The notes below the pieces were generated by a model. It was not told the DNA's origin and made no database searches. It was given only the letters and a program-made list of their open reading frames with translations. This document shows positions 26,394-34,514 of a DNA stretch of 64,000 bases, in pieces (positions within the stretch are counted from its first letter, which is position 1; every line of letters starts with the position of its first letter). A program made the translations under genes and the position numbers. Source of the DNA: Vibrio porteresiae DSM 19223 (GTDB lineage Bacteria; Pseudomonadota; Gammaproteobacteria; Enterobacterales; Vibrionaceae); the NCBI RefSeq assembly GCF_024347055.1, contig NZ_AP024895.1, positions 186,001-250,000 of the forward strand. The letters run 5' to 3'.

Positions 26394-27803
26394 ATGTCGC
26401 ATTCATCTGATTTGATTGCAAAAGATATTGAAGCCTACTTAAAAGTTCATGAGAACAAAGACCTATTACGGTTTCTCACTTGTGGTAACGTTGATGACGG
26501 TAAATCAACGCTTATCGGCCGCTTGCTTTATGATAGCAAGCTCATCTATGAAGATCAGATGGCAGCGATTGAGAAAGACTCTCAGAAATTCAATACGACT
26601 GACCAAGCATTTGATTTGGCGCTGTTGGTGGATGGCCTGCAATCTGAACGTGAACAAGGTATTACGATTGATGTAGCGTACCGTTATTTTTCAACTGACA
26701 AGCGTAAATTCATTATCGCCGATACCCCTGGGCATGAGCAGTATACTCGTAATATGGCGACTGGTGCTTCAACCTGTGACCTTGCCATTGTGATGGTAGA
26801 TGCTCGTCATGGTATCCAGACTCAAACACGTCGTCATAGCTATATTTGCAGTTTGCTTGGCATCAAGCACGTTATTGTTGCTATTAACAAAATGGATTTG
26901 ATGGGCTTTAGTCAAGATGTATATCAGAAGATTAAAGCAGATTATCGTGAGATGGCGGAGCATCTCAATATTGACGATATTCGTTTTGTGCCTATTTCTG
27001 CACTACTTGGCGACAACGTTGTTACGCCAAGTGAGAATATGGACTGGTATCCTGGTGCAACATTAATGAAACTATTGGAAACCGTTAAAGTGGGTAAAGA
27101 CACCAACACCCAACCAATGCGTTTCCCTGTTCAATATGTCAACCGTCCAAATCTTAATTTCCGAGGTTTCTGCGGCACTCTTGCTTCCGGGATGATTCAG
27201 GTTGGTGATGAAGTCACAGCGTTGCCATCTGGTAAGACTTCGCGTGTAAAATCCATTTATACCTTTGATGGTGATCTTGAGTTGGCTCAATCAGGGCAAG
27301 CAATCACTTTGATTCTGGAAGATGAAATCGATGTTTCCCGTGGTGACATGCTTGTTCATACCGGGCATGAGCCTCAGGTTAGCCGAAAATTCGATGCACA
27401 TGTTGTGTGGATGAGCGAAGCACCTCTTCGTACTCACAAAGAATACCTGCTTAAGTTCGCGACCAAGACATGTACTGGCCGGATTAGTGCTATTCCCTAT
27501 AAAGTAGATGTGAATACATTAGAGCAGCATGCAGAAAACAGCGAATCTTTAGAGTTAAATGAAATTGCGTTAACCAGTCTATCGCTTACGGATGAGGTGG
27601 CGATGGATGAGTATCAATCACTGCCTAAAACGGGCTCGTTTATCATTATTGATCGCCATACTAATGTGACTGTTGGTGCTGGAATGGTGGATAAGATTAT
27701 CAGTGGTGTTACGACTGATGCTCGTGAATATTCTCAAGCAGAAAAAGAGCTTAATGCGTATGTGCGCAAGCATTTCCCTGAATGGGGTTGCATTGAGGTT
27801 TAA
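26394..27803 (+). CDS. cysN: Sulfate adenylyltransferase subunit 1 (CysN)
   Basis: GTPase subunit of ATP sulfurylase, coupling GTP hydrolysis to APS formation by CysD. 469 residues: G1 GNVDDGKST (31-39), effector segment SEREQGITIDVAYRYF, G3 DTPGHEQYTRN (110-120), G4 NKMD (165-168), G5 region FVPISAL, followed by EF-Tu-like domains 2 and 3. No fused CysC domain. AAGGAAA lies just upstream of the ATG. Last gene of the long plus-strand run before a 490-base gap. Confidence 0.95.
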   Translation: MSHSSDLIAKDIEAYLKVHENKDLLRFLTCGNVDDGKSTLIGRLLYDSKLIYEDQMAAIEKDSQKFNTTDQAFDLALLVDGLQSEREQGITIDVAYRYFSTDKRKFIIADTPGHEQYTRNMATGASTCDLAIVMVDARHGIQTQTRRHSYICSLLGIKHVIVAINKMDLMGFSQDVYQKIKADYREMAEHLNIDDIRFVPISALLGDNVVTPSENMDWYPGATLMKLLETVKVGKDTNTQPMRFPVQYVNRPNLNFRGFCGTLASGMIQVGDEVTALPSGKTSRVKSIYTFDGDLELAQSGQAITLILEDEIDVSRGDMLVHTGHEPQVSRKFDAHVVWMSEAPLRTHKEYLLKFATKTCTGRISAIPYKVDVNTLEQHAENSESLELNEIALTSLSLTDEVAMDEYQSLPKTGSFIIIDRHTNVTVGAGMVDKIISGVTTDAREYSQAEKELNAYVRKHFPEWGCIEV

Positions 27804-27832
27804 TGTTTTAACACATTAATTTTATGATCACT

Positions 27833-27889
27833 GTACGGTAAGGTGTCGCTCGGGGTGACTTTGCTTAGAGAGCGCTTTGCCGTACTTTT
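27833..27889 (+). terminator. Possible terminator after cysN
   Basis: GTACGGTAAGGTG (27833-27845) can pair with CGCTTTGCCGTAC (27873-27885) over 13 pairs including several G-T wobbles, followed by only four T. It stands 30 bases after the cysN stop, a sensible end for the capsule/sulfation operon, but the weak T-run makes it uncertain. Confidence 0.4.
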
Positions 27890-28292
27890 ACGATACGTAC
27901 CTTTGGTTAAGAATATGGATATTCGGTTGTACTGAGTTAAATCATAGCGACATACTTCTGTAATACTGACTATATCCAAGATATTTAATGATAAATACTG
28001 ATTGGCTAATTAATCATCATATTAGTTTAATAATGGTTAACTGACATATATTGATAGTTTAGTCATTTATTTTTAGAGATGAAAAATGGTTAATTAGGTA
28101 GTGGTAATATTCTTCAATAGTCTTGAATTTCTTCCGGTCGTTAAAATTATTATAAAGTGGCTTTCTGTTTATAAGATTAACAATAATAGTATTTTTGTTT
28201 ACAGTTAGGTGCTTTATTCTCTAGAATCGTGGGAAAGTCTATTTGGCTTTGACATCGATGTGAAACTTGGTATATCAAAAAAGGGTTTAATT
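27890..28292. other. AT-rich intergenic region before the YjbE-like gene
   Basis: About 400 bases with no supported gene. A frame open from 28209 adds 28 residues to the YjbE-like protein but lacks a signal peptide there. The DNA is AT-rich (TTAATTAATCATCATATTAG, 28009-28028) and presumably holds the promoter of the yjb/gfc genes; I could not place it with confidence. Confidence 0.4.
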
Positions 28293-28646
28293 ATGAAAAA
28301 AATTGCGTTGGCACTAGTTTTGGCGTTAAGTGCTGCAGCACCTTCTTTCGCTGCAACAGAAACTACTGCATCGACTGGAGCTTCAGGTAGTACTGGTACA
28401 ACAGCAGGCACAGCAGGTACAGCAGGCACAACAGGTACAACTGCGAGTGTCGGTGCTGGTGCCGCTGGTGCCGCTGGTGCCGCTGGTGCTGGTGCTGCGG
28501 TAGGTACTGTTTCTGCAGTATCACTTACTGTCGCAGGTGTGGTTGGTGCTGCGGCTGTTGTGGCTGCAAGTGACAGTGGTAACAGCAATAACAACGATGG
28601 TGCTGCAACATCGACTTCATCATCAACTTCTGTTACTGCTCAGTAA
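28293..28646 (+). CDS. Low-complexity secreted protein, YjbE/GfcA-like
   Basis: 117-residue exported protein with signal peptide MKKIALALVLALSAAAPSFA. The mature part is almost only Ala, Gly, Thr, Ser and Val, with a hydrophobic GTVSAVSLTVAGVVGAAAVVAA stretch, then Asn/Thr/Ser. E. coli YjbE has the same layout (signal, A/G/S/T region, VSSAVGVALAATGGG, T/S tail), and the following genes are YjbF, YjbG and YjbH homologues, so this is the YjbE/GfcA counterpart. ATG 28293 has AAGGG at 28281-28285. The DNA contains short tandem repeats. Exact function in exopolysaccharide secretion is unknown. Confidence 0.75.
   Translation: MKKIALALVLALSAAAPSFAATETTASTGASGSTGTTAGTAGTAGTTGTTASVGAGAAGAAGAAGAGAAVGTVSAVSLTVAGVVGAAAVVAASDSGNSNNNDGAATSTSSSTSVTAQ
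28395..28493 (+). repeat. Short tandem repeats inside the YjbE-like gene
   Basis: Nine-base units: ACAGCAGGC/T-type units at 28401-28440 (Thr-Ala-Gly / Thr-Gly-Thr) and GCTGGTGCC units at about 28455-28490 (Ala-Gly-Ala). Units are multiples of three, so copy-number change keeps the frame and only alters the length of the low-complexity protein. Confidence 0.7.
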
Positions 28647-28662
28647 TCGAAATGATAACCTT

Positions 28663-28691
28663 AAGCAACCACGCAAGTGGTTGCTTTTTTT
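28663..28691 (+). terminator. Hairpin terminator/attenuator between YjbE-like and yjbF genes
   Basis: Perfect 10-base stem AAGCAACCAC / GTGGTTGCTT with a GCAA loop, followed by T residues. It stands between the first gene and three tightly coupled downstream genes, so it probably allows much higher expression of the small YjbE-like protein, with partial read-through into yjbF. Confidence 0.85.
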
Positions 28692-28720
28692 ACTTATTTA
28701 TAATGCAAAGTTAAACACCT

Positions 28721-29407
28721 ATGCTGAAGACGGTTATAAAAGTAAGCTCACTTGCATTGCTTATTTTACTTTCTGGATGTTCCGAAAATTCACAAAATGT
28801 TAATGCCACTATTTATTCGACTATCATTGGCCCTGATGAGACCAATATATCGCAAGAAATAGTAGATAATATTCCTTATGCCAGTATGTATGCTCGTTTG
28901 GGTGACAACCCTCAGGCTTTATTAGTGTTAGGGTGGGTTGAGGAGAACAAAACGCCCGTTGTATTCAAATGGATTTCTGCTAGTAATGAAATGGTTGTGA
29001 CTGAATCGGGTAGGATTGTAAAAACAGTCAATTTAGTGAATGGTGGTAACCTTGTTGCACTACGTTCTTCACAACCGGATCCTTTAACGCTTGGTGTATT
29101 ACGTAATTCAACTCCAAAACAATGGCAGTTCACTCTGAGTTGGATGCCAGGTTATCACATGAATTATGAAGCCAAGTCGACTTTTATTATTGGCGATCTC
29201 GAAAGTGTGTCATTACCGAATCATACGCAAAATCTTATTGCTGTTACTGAAAAAGTGGATATTGACAAACTCTCAGTAACTTATACCAATCATTATTGGA
29301 TTGATCCAATCACTGAACAGGTTGTTGCCTCACAACAATATTTGTATCCTGGTTCATCTAGAATAGACCTTTCTATCGCGAAAGAATTTCATGGAGAGGT
29401 GAAATAA
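28721..29407 (+). CDS. yjbF: YjbF/GfcB family outer-membrane lipoprotein
   Basis: 228-residue lipoprotein: signal MLKTVIKVSSLALLILLSGC with lipobox LSGC and acylated Cys20. The mature part fits the YjbF/GfcB family (YSTIIGPDETNISQEIVDNIPYASMYARLGDNPQALLVLGW). In E. coli these genes contribute to exopolysaccharide or group 4 capsule production, probably at the outer membrane. The next gene starts in the stop codon (TAATG). In vibrios the set is usually beside capsule or O-antigen genes, as here. Confidence 0.88.
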   Translation: MLKTVIKVSSLALLILLSGCSENSQNVNATIYSTIIGPDETNISQEIVDNIPYASMYARLGDNPQALLVLGWVEENKTPVVFKWISASNEMVVTESGRIVKTVNLVNGGNLVALRSSQPDPLTLGVLRNSTPKQWQFTLSWMPGYHMNYEAKSTFIIGDLESVSLPNHTQNLIAVTEKVDIDKLSVTYTNHYWIDPITEQVVASQQYLYPGSSRIDLSIAKEFHGEVK

Positions 29408-30177
29408 TGAGCAGGTTTTTAAAGCTAATACACTCCTCTATTTTTATCGTGTCATCAGCGTTTACTACTATCACTTTTGCTGCGCCTTCTGAATTCCTTG
29501 TTCATCATCATGCGCAAAATAGTTATGTGAATTTCCCTAATATCCCTAGACTCGATCAAGCTGTATTAAGTATTTTGCATAATAATAAGATAGATTCTCA
29601 GAATATTGATTGGTTATCCTCTTCTTTATTTGATTTATCTTCTCCTTACGAATTTCGTCGTCTTGTTATGAGTATGGTGGGTGAGCAAGTTGATATGTCT
29701 GATGACTCTGAAGATAAAGTGCGTTGGAGTCATCTATTGACTCAGCTAGAGCGTTGGCAATATTCAAAAAGAATTTTTCTTCCTGTTGATCCGGATATTA
29801 CCAGTTTGAATAAGGAATATAATCCCAATTTGGCAGGTAAGTGGCTTCTTGATTTGAATGAAAATTCTCATTCTGTTTGGGTGTTAGGGCAAGTTGATAA
29901 GCCGGGTGAATACCAATGGCATCATCGAACCAGTGCAAGGCAATATATTAAAGAGGCTAGCTGGCAAAGCTATGATGAATTTGTTTATGTCATTCAACCT
30001 GATGGCAAGGTTGAAAAGCATTCTGTAGTTTATTGGGACAATGGATTTCTAGAAGTCGCCCCAGGGGCAACTATTTTTGTACCGATGCCTTTTGTTCAAT
30101 CTCCTTTGCACCCTGAATACACCGCGAATAATCCTAACGAGATGATCGTTGAATTATTGAGAAATCGCATTCAATGA
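29407..30177 (+). CDS. gfcC: Capsule biosynthesis GfcC/YjbG family periplasmic protein
   Basis: 256 residues with a Sec signal (cut near FA-APSEF, about residue 26). It matches the GfcC pattern: two ubiquitin-like/SLBB-type beta-grasp domains, the second containing VWVLGQVDKPGEYQWHHRTSARQYI and VIQPDGKVEKHSVVYWD, and an ending GATIFVPMPF. GfcC-type proteins act in the periplasm in polysaccharide export. Start ATG 29407 overlaps the yjbF stop and its own stop overlaps yjbH by four bases, so all three are translationally coupled. Confidence 0.9.
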   Translation: MSRFLKLIHSSIFIVSSAFTTITFAAPSEFLVHHHAQNSYVNFPNIPRLDQAVLSILHNNKIDSQNIDWLSSSLFDLSSPYEFRRLVMSMVGEQVDMSDDSEDKVRWSHLLTQLERWQYSKRIFLPVDPDITSLNKEYNPNLAGKWLLDLNENSHSVWVLGQVDKPGEYQWHHRTSARQYIKEASWQSYDEFVYVIQPDGKVEKHSVVYWDNGFLEVAPGATIFVPMPFVQSPLHPEYTANNPNEMIVELLRNRIQ

Positions 30178-32372
30178 AAAATATAAAATTTAACGCGACA
30201 AAGCCATGGAGCTTATGTGCCGCAGTCGTACTGTCTGCATTTTCAACGCCGAGTCTGTCAGATGAATTCAGTGCTCCAGTGTTACAACATTCACAGTCTG
30301 ATTTTGGCGGTGTTGGCTTAATGCAAATGCCATCGGCACGAATGATGGATGATGGTGAATTAACGCTCAATATTACTAATAACGATGAATACATCAATTA
30401 TGCGATCTCTTTGCAGCTTTTCCCGTGGTTAGAATCGACCATACGTTATACGCAAGTTCATAATTTACTTTACAGTGATGATAAATCGTTCAGTGGTTCA
30501 ACTGACTATACGGATAAATCGGTTGACTTAAAATTGAACCTTCTCGAAGAAGGGGTTTGGTTGCCGGATGTGTCTATTGGCTTACGTGATATTGGCGGTA
30601 CCGGATTGTTTGATGGTGAGTATGTCGCTGCAAGTAAGCAATTTGGTCCTTTTGATTTTACCCTTGGTTTAGGGTGGGGATATATTGGCAATCGCGGCAA
30701 CTTAAGCGATAAAGCCGCCACTAACACCACTGACTGTGGGCGAGATTCTGGTTTTACCTCTACCGGGGGAAGCCTTGAAGTAGGACGTATGTTTACCGGC
30801 TGTAAAGCGTTATTTGGTGGCATTGAATACCAAACACCATTTGATCCGCTCGTGGTAAAACTGGAATACGATGGTAACGATTACCAAAGCGATTTTCCTG
30901 TCACGAGAGGCGGCGCTTCAATGCCTGAAGATACACCATGGAACGTCGGTATTGTTTATTCTTTGTCGGATTGGGCCAAACTGCGCTTAAGTTACGAGCG
31001 AGGTAATACGTTATCTGCAGGGTTATCGGTTGCAACCAATCTTGCTAATTTGCGTCCTGTATGGCTGGAGGATAATAAAAAGCCAGCTTATGCGCCTAAA
31101 CCTGCGACGTCAGAACTGACTCCTGATGAATGGAAAAAGCTGACTGAAGATTTAGGAAAGATCGCCGGTTATCAAGAAGCATCTGTCTACCAAAGTCGCG
31201 ATACTGTGACGGTTCAAGGTGAACAGAAAAAGTATCGTGATCGTAAAATTGCGGAAGAGAGAGCAGCGCTTCTTATTGCAAATACTGGTATTAACGCTAA
31301 GTCGTATCGCATTATTGAGACCAATCAGCGTTTACCTGTGACTGAAACTGCAATTAATGCTTATTCATTCAAACGGGTAGCGGATAATGATTACCCTGAA
31401 GCGTCTTTTGATGACTCTCGACAGCCTCAAGAAACACTTCCTGTTGAAGGCCAGCTTAAATCTAGCTCTTTAAGCGATTTGTCTTATGGTTTGTCACCAT
31501 CACTTAAGCAATCGTTTGGTGCTTCGGAAGGCTTTTATCTGTATTCGCTGGGGGTGAATGCTGGGTTGACATATAATGTCGGGCAGCATCTAGTCTTGTC
31601 CGGTGGTTTATATGGTGACATAGTAAATAACTATGACAAATTTAAATACACTGTCCCACCTGATGGTACTCATCTAAAGCGTGTTCGAACACTTGCAAGG
31701 CAGTATTTGGATCAACGTGTATTGGTTAGTAATTTGCAGTTAACCTATTTTGATCGATGGTCTGATAATTTGTACGCTCAAGCTTACGGTGGTTATTTGG
31801 AGTCGATGTTTGCGGGCTATGGTTCTGAATTATTGTATCGACCAAGAAATACCAATTGGGCAATTGGTGTTAATGGTAACTATGTGATTCAGCGTGACCC
31901 GGATAGCTTATTAGGGCTATTTAAGGACGAACTTCATTATGACTCAGAAACTAAGCGGTACTACAGCGTACAAACAGGTGGTTATACAGGCCATGTCAAC
32001 TTCTACTGGGAACCGCATTTTATTTCTCTTTTAGAAAACTCACGCTTTAAAGTAAGTGTTGGGCAATATCTTACTGGAGATAAGGGCGTAACAGTGGATT
32101 ATTCCAAGCAGTTTGATAGTGGTGTGATCGCTGGTGTATTTGCAACCAAAACAAACTTGTCGGCCGAGGAATATGGCGAGGGCAGTTTCACCAAAGGTTT
32201 CTATATCTCTATTCCATTTGATGTGATGATGGTCAAGCCAAGTACCAATCGTGCTAATTTGTCTTGGCAACCTTTGACTCGTGATGGCGGTCAGATGCTC
32301 GGTCTGAAATATGGCTTGTACGATTTAACGGATGCTCGCTCACCGTGGTTTACACGTGCAATAGCGGAATAA
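30174..32372 (+). CDS. yjbH: YjbH/GfcD family outer-membrane beta-barrel protein
   Basis: 732-residue outer-membrane protein. Signal peptide ending near SLSDEF (about residue 29), then SQSDFGGVGLMQMPSARMMDDGEL, the standard YjbH opening, followed by repeated aromatic amphipathic beta strands (FDFTLGLGWGYIGNRG, LVVKLEYDGNDY, AKLRLSYERGNTL), and a soluble middle segment with TVTVQGEQKKYRDRKIAEER. A second barrel-like half follows. Probably forms or supports a polysaccharide-related outer-membrane channel with YjbF and GfcC. Confidence 0.9.
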   Translation: MKNIKFNATKPWSLCAAVVLSAFSTPSLSDEFSAPVLQHSQSDFGGVGLMQMPSARMMDDGELTLNITNNDEYINYAISLQLFPWLESTIRYTQVHNLLYSDDKSFSGSTDYTDKSVDLKLNLLEEGVWLPDVSIGLRDIGGTGLFDGEYVAASKQFGPFDFTLGLGWGYIGNRGNLSDKAATNTTDCGRDSGFTSTGGSLEVGRMFTGCKALFGGIEYQTPFDPLVVKLEYDGNDYQSDFPVTRGGASMPEDTPWNVGIVYSLSDWAKLRLSYERGNTLSAGLSVATNLANLRPVWLEDNKKPAYAPKPATSELTPDEWKKLTEDLGKIAGYQEASVYQSRDTVTVQGEQKKYRDRKIAEERAALLIANTGINAKSYRIIETNQRLPVTETAINAYSFKRVADNDYPEASFDDSRQPQETLPVEGQLKSSSLSDLSYGLSPSLKQSFGASEGFYLYSLGVNAGLTYNVGQHLVLSGGLYGDIVNNYDKFKYTVPPDGTHLKRVRTLARQYLDQRVLVSNLQLTYFDRWSDNLYAQAYGGYLESMFAGYGSELLYRPRNTNWAIGVNGNYVIQRDPDSLLGLFKDELHYDSETKRYYSVQTGGYTGHVNFYWEPHFISLLENSRFKVSVGQYLTGDKGVTVDYSKQFDSGVIAGVFATKTNLSAEEYGEGSFTKGFYISIPFDVMMVKPSTNRANLSWQPLTRDGGQMLGLKYGLYDLTDARSPWFTRAIAE

Positions 32373-32430
32373 AAGCTCAAAAATTAGGGGCTATTTCTAT
32401 CTAAGGATGAATTATGCCCTTCTTATTTAA

Positions 32431-32455
32431 CTCGCATTTTTTCTTGGAATGCGAG
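32431..32455 (+). terminator. Hairpin between yjbH and rmlB
   Basis: CTCGCATT (32431-32438) pairs with AATGCGAG (32448-32455) around a T-rich loop. There is no immediate T-run on the plus strand, so it may be a weak terminator or only a transcript-processing hairpin at the boundary of the yjb and rml units. Confidence 0.35.
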
Positions 32456-32511
32456 AGTTGTTTATGTAATTTTTTAACGTCATTTTTATCATATAACTGT
32501 TTGTTTATAAA

Positions 32512-33573
32512 ATGAAAATTCTAGTAACAGGTGGCGCGGGATTTATCGGCTCTGCTGTGGTTCGCCACATTATCAGTAATACTCAAGATTCCGTAGTGAA
32601 TGTGGATAAACTTACCTATGCAGGTAACTTAGAATCCCTTTACTCAGTAGATAATAATGATCGCTACGAGTTTGAACCGGCGGATATTTGTGACCGTGCG
32701 GCGATGGACCGTATTTTCGCCGAGCATCAGCCTGATGCTGTAATGCACCTTGCAGCTGAATCGCACGTTGACCGCTCAATTGATGGCCCAGCGGCGTTTA
32801 TTGAAACCAATATTGTGGGTACCTACACCTTGCTTGAGGCGACTCGTCACTATTGGAATGCCTTAGATGAAGCACGTAAAAGCGCATTTCGTTTTCACCA
32901 CATTTCCACTGATGAAGTGTATGGCGATTTAGAGGGAACTGATGATTTCTTCACTGAAACCACGTCATATTCACCATCCAGCCCATATTCAGCCTCTAAA
33001 GCATCCAGTGATCATTTGGTTCGTGCTTGGTTACGTACTTACGGTTTACCAACGCTGGTGACCAATTGCTCAAATAACTACGGCCCTTATCATTTCCCGG
33101 AGAAACTGATCCCGCTAATGATTTTAAATGCATTGGATGGAAAGGCGTTACCTGTTTACGGAAATGGCATGCAGATTCGTGACTGGCTATTTGTGGAAGA
33201 TCACGCGCGCGCACTCTACAAAGTGGTGACTGAAGGTAAAGTCGGTGAAACCTACAACATCGGTGGTCACAATGAGAAAGCCAATATCGAGGTAGTGAAA
33301 ACCATTTGTTCACTGCTTGAAGAGTTGGTGCCAAACAAGCCTGCAGGTATAGAACACTATGCGGATTTGATTACTTATGTGACTGACCGTCCTGGACACG
33401 ATGTTCGTTATGCAATCGATCCGAGTAAAATTGGCCGCGAGTTGGGGTGGGTGCCTGAAGAGACATTTGAATCAGGTATTCGTAAGACCGTTGAATGGTA
33501 TCTGAATAATAGAGAGTGGTGGAGCCGTGTGCTTGACGGTTCATATTCTATGGAACACTTAGGGACTAACTAA
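32512..33573 (+). CDS. rmlB: dTDP-glucose 4,6-dehydratase (second copy)
   Basis: 353-residue enzyme of dTDP-L-rhamnose synthesis. TGGAGFIGSAVVRH at residue 6, AAESHVDRSI, STDEVYGDL, YSASKASSDHLVRAW with the catalytic Tyr-x-x-x-Lys, and NNYGPYHFPEKLIPLM. Followed by rmlA, rmlD and rmlC, so this is the pathway copy. It differs clearly from the copy at 7771 in the middle and C-terminal regions. First gene of the rml unit, 139 bases after yjbH. Confidence 0.95.
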   Translation: MKILVTGGAGFIGSAVVRHIISNTQDSVVNVDKLTYAGNLESLYSVDNNDRYEFEPADICDRAAMDRIFAEHQPDAVMHLAAESHVDRSIDGPAAFIETNIVGTYTLLEATRHYWNALDEARKSAFRFHHISTDEVYGDLEGTDDFFTETTSYSPSSPYSASKASSDHLVRAWLRTYGLPTLVTNCSNNYGPYHFPEKLIPLMILNALDGKALPVYGNGMQIRDWLFVEDHARALYKVVTEGKVGETYNIGGHNEKANIEVVKTICSLLEELVPNKPAGIEHYADLITYVTDRPGHDVRYAIDPSKIGRELGWVPEETFESGIRKTVEWYLNNREWWSRVLDGSYSMEHLGTN

Positions 33574-33632
33574 GCGTAATTAACGGATTATTTAATAAAC
33601 ACATTATATCTTCAGTTGGTTAAGGCAAAAAA

Positions 33633-34514
33633 ATGAAAGGAATTATTCTCGCTGGTGGGTCTGGCACTCGCTTATATCCCATCACTCGCGGTGTATCTAA
33701 ACAGCTACTTCCTATTTACGATAAACCGATGATTTATTATCCGCTATCCACCTTAATGTTGGCGGGTATTCGTGACGTTTTAATTATTACGACTCCGGAA
33801 GATAACGAAAGCTTCCAGCGTTTATTAGGCGATGGTTCGGATTTTGGTATTCGTCTTACCTATGCTATTCAACCAAGTCCTGATGGTTTAGCGCAAGCTT
33901 TCCTTATCGGTGAAGAATTTATTGGTAATGACAGTGTTTGTTTAGTTCTGGGCGACAATATTTTCTATGGTCAGTCATTTACACAGACTCTGCGTCGTGC
34001 AGCGCAAAGAGAGAATGGGGCAACGGTATTTGGCTACCAAGTGAAAGATCCTGAGCGCTTTGGTGTGGTGGAATTTGACAGCGACATGCGCGCCATTTCG
34101 ATTGAAGAAAAACCAAGAGCGCCGAAATCAAATTACGCTGTTACTGGGCTTTATTTCTACGATAACCGAGTCGTGGAAATGGCTAAGCAAGTGAAACCTT
34201 CGGTTCGTGGCGAGCTGGAAATTACCACTCTAAATGAAATGTATCTTAATGACGGTACGTTAAATGTAGAGCTACTGGGTCGTGGTTTTGCGTGGTTAGA
34301 TACTGGTACGCACGATAGCCTACACGAAGCTTCTTCGTTTGTTGAAACTGTACAGAAAGTTCAAGGCCTAAAAGTCGCTTGTCTTGAAGAGATTGCATGG
34401 CGTAATGGTTGGCTTTCTTATCATGAAGTTGCCACTTTAGCTGAGCCGATGATGAAGAATGAGTATGGGCAGTACTTGATGCGTTTGATTAATGAGGTTG
34501 GCAGTAAGCAATGA
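33633..34514 (+). CDS. rmlA: Glucose-1-phosphate thymidylyltransferase (RmlA)
   Basis: 293-residue enzyme making dTDP-glucose from dTTP and glucose-1-phosphate, first step of the rhamnose pathway. Nucleotide-binding GIILAGGSGTRLYPITRGVSKQLLP at the N terminus, YDKPMIYYPLSTLMLAGI, LVLGDNIFYG, VEFDSDMRAISIEEKP, GRGFAWLDTGTHDSL and CLEEIAWRNGW. Full length. It overlaps rmlD by four bases (ATGA). Confidence 0.96.
   Translation: MKGIILAGGSGTRLYPITRGVSKQLLPIYDKPMIYYPLSTLMLAGIRDVLIITTPEDNESFQRLLGDGSDFGIRLTYAIQPSPDGLAQAFLIGEEFIGNDSVCLVLGDNIFYGQSFTQTLRRAAQRENGATVFGYQVKDPERFGVVEFDSDMRAISIEEKPRAPKSNYAVTGLYFYDNRVVEMAKQVKPSVRGELEITTLNEMYLNDGTLNVELLGRGFAWLDTGTHDSLHEASSFVETVQKVQGLKVACLEEIAWRNGWLSYHEVATLAEPMMKNEYGQYLMRLINEVGSKQ

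Noticed and set aside
28214..28594. 126-residue minus-strand frame rich in Ala, Pro and Val opposite the YjbE-like gene
   Set aside because: It is the mirror of the Ala/Gly/Thr repeats on the plus strand. The plus-strand protein has a signal peptide, a ribosome-binding site and homologous neighbours.
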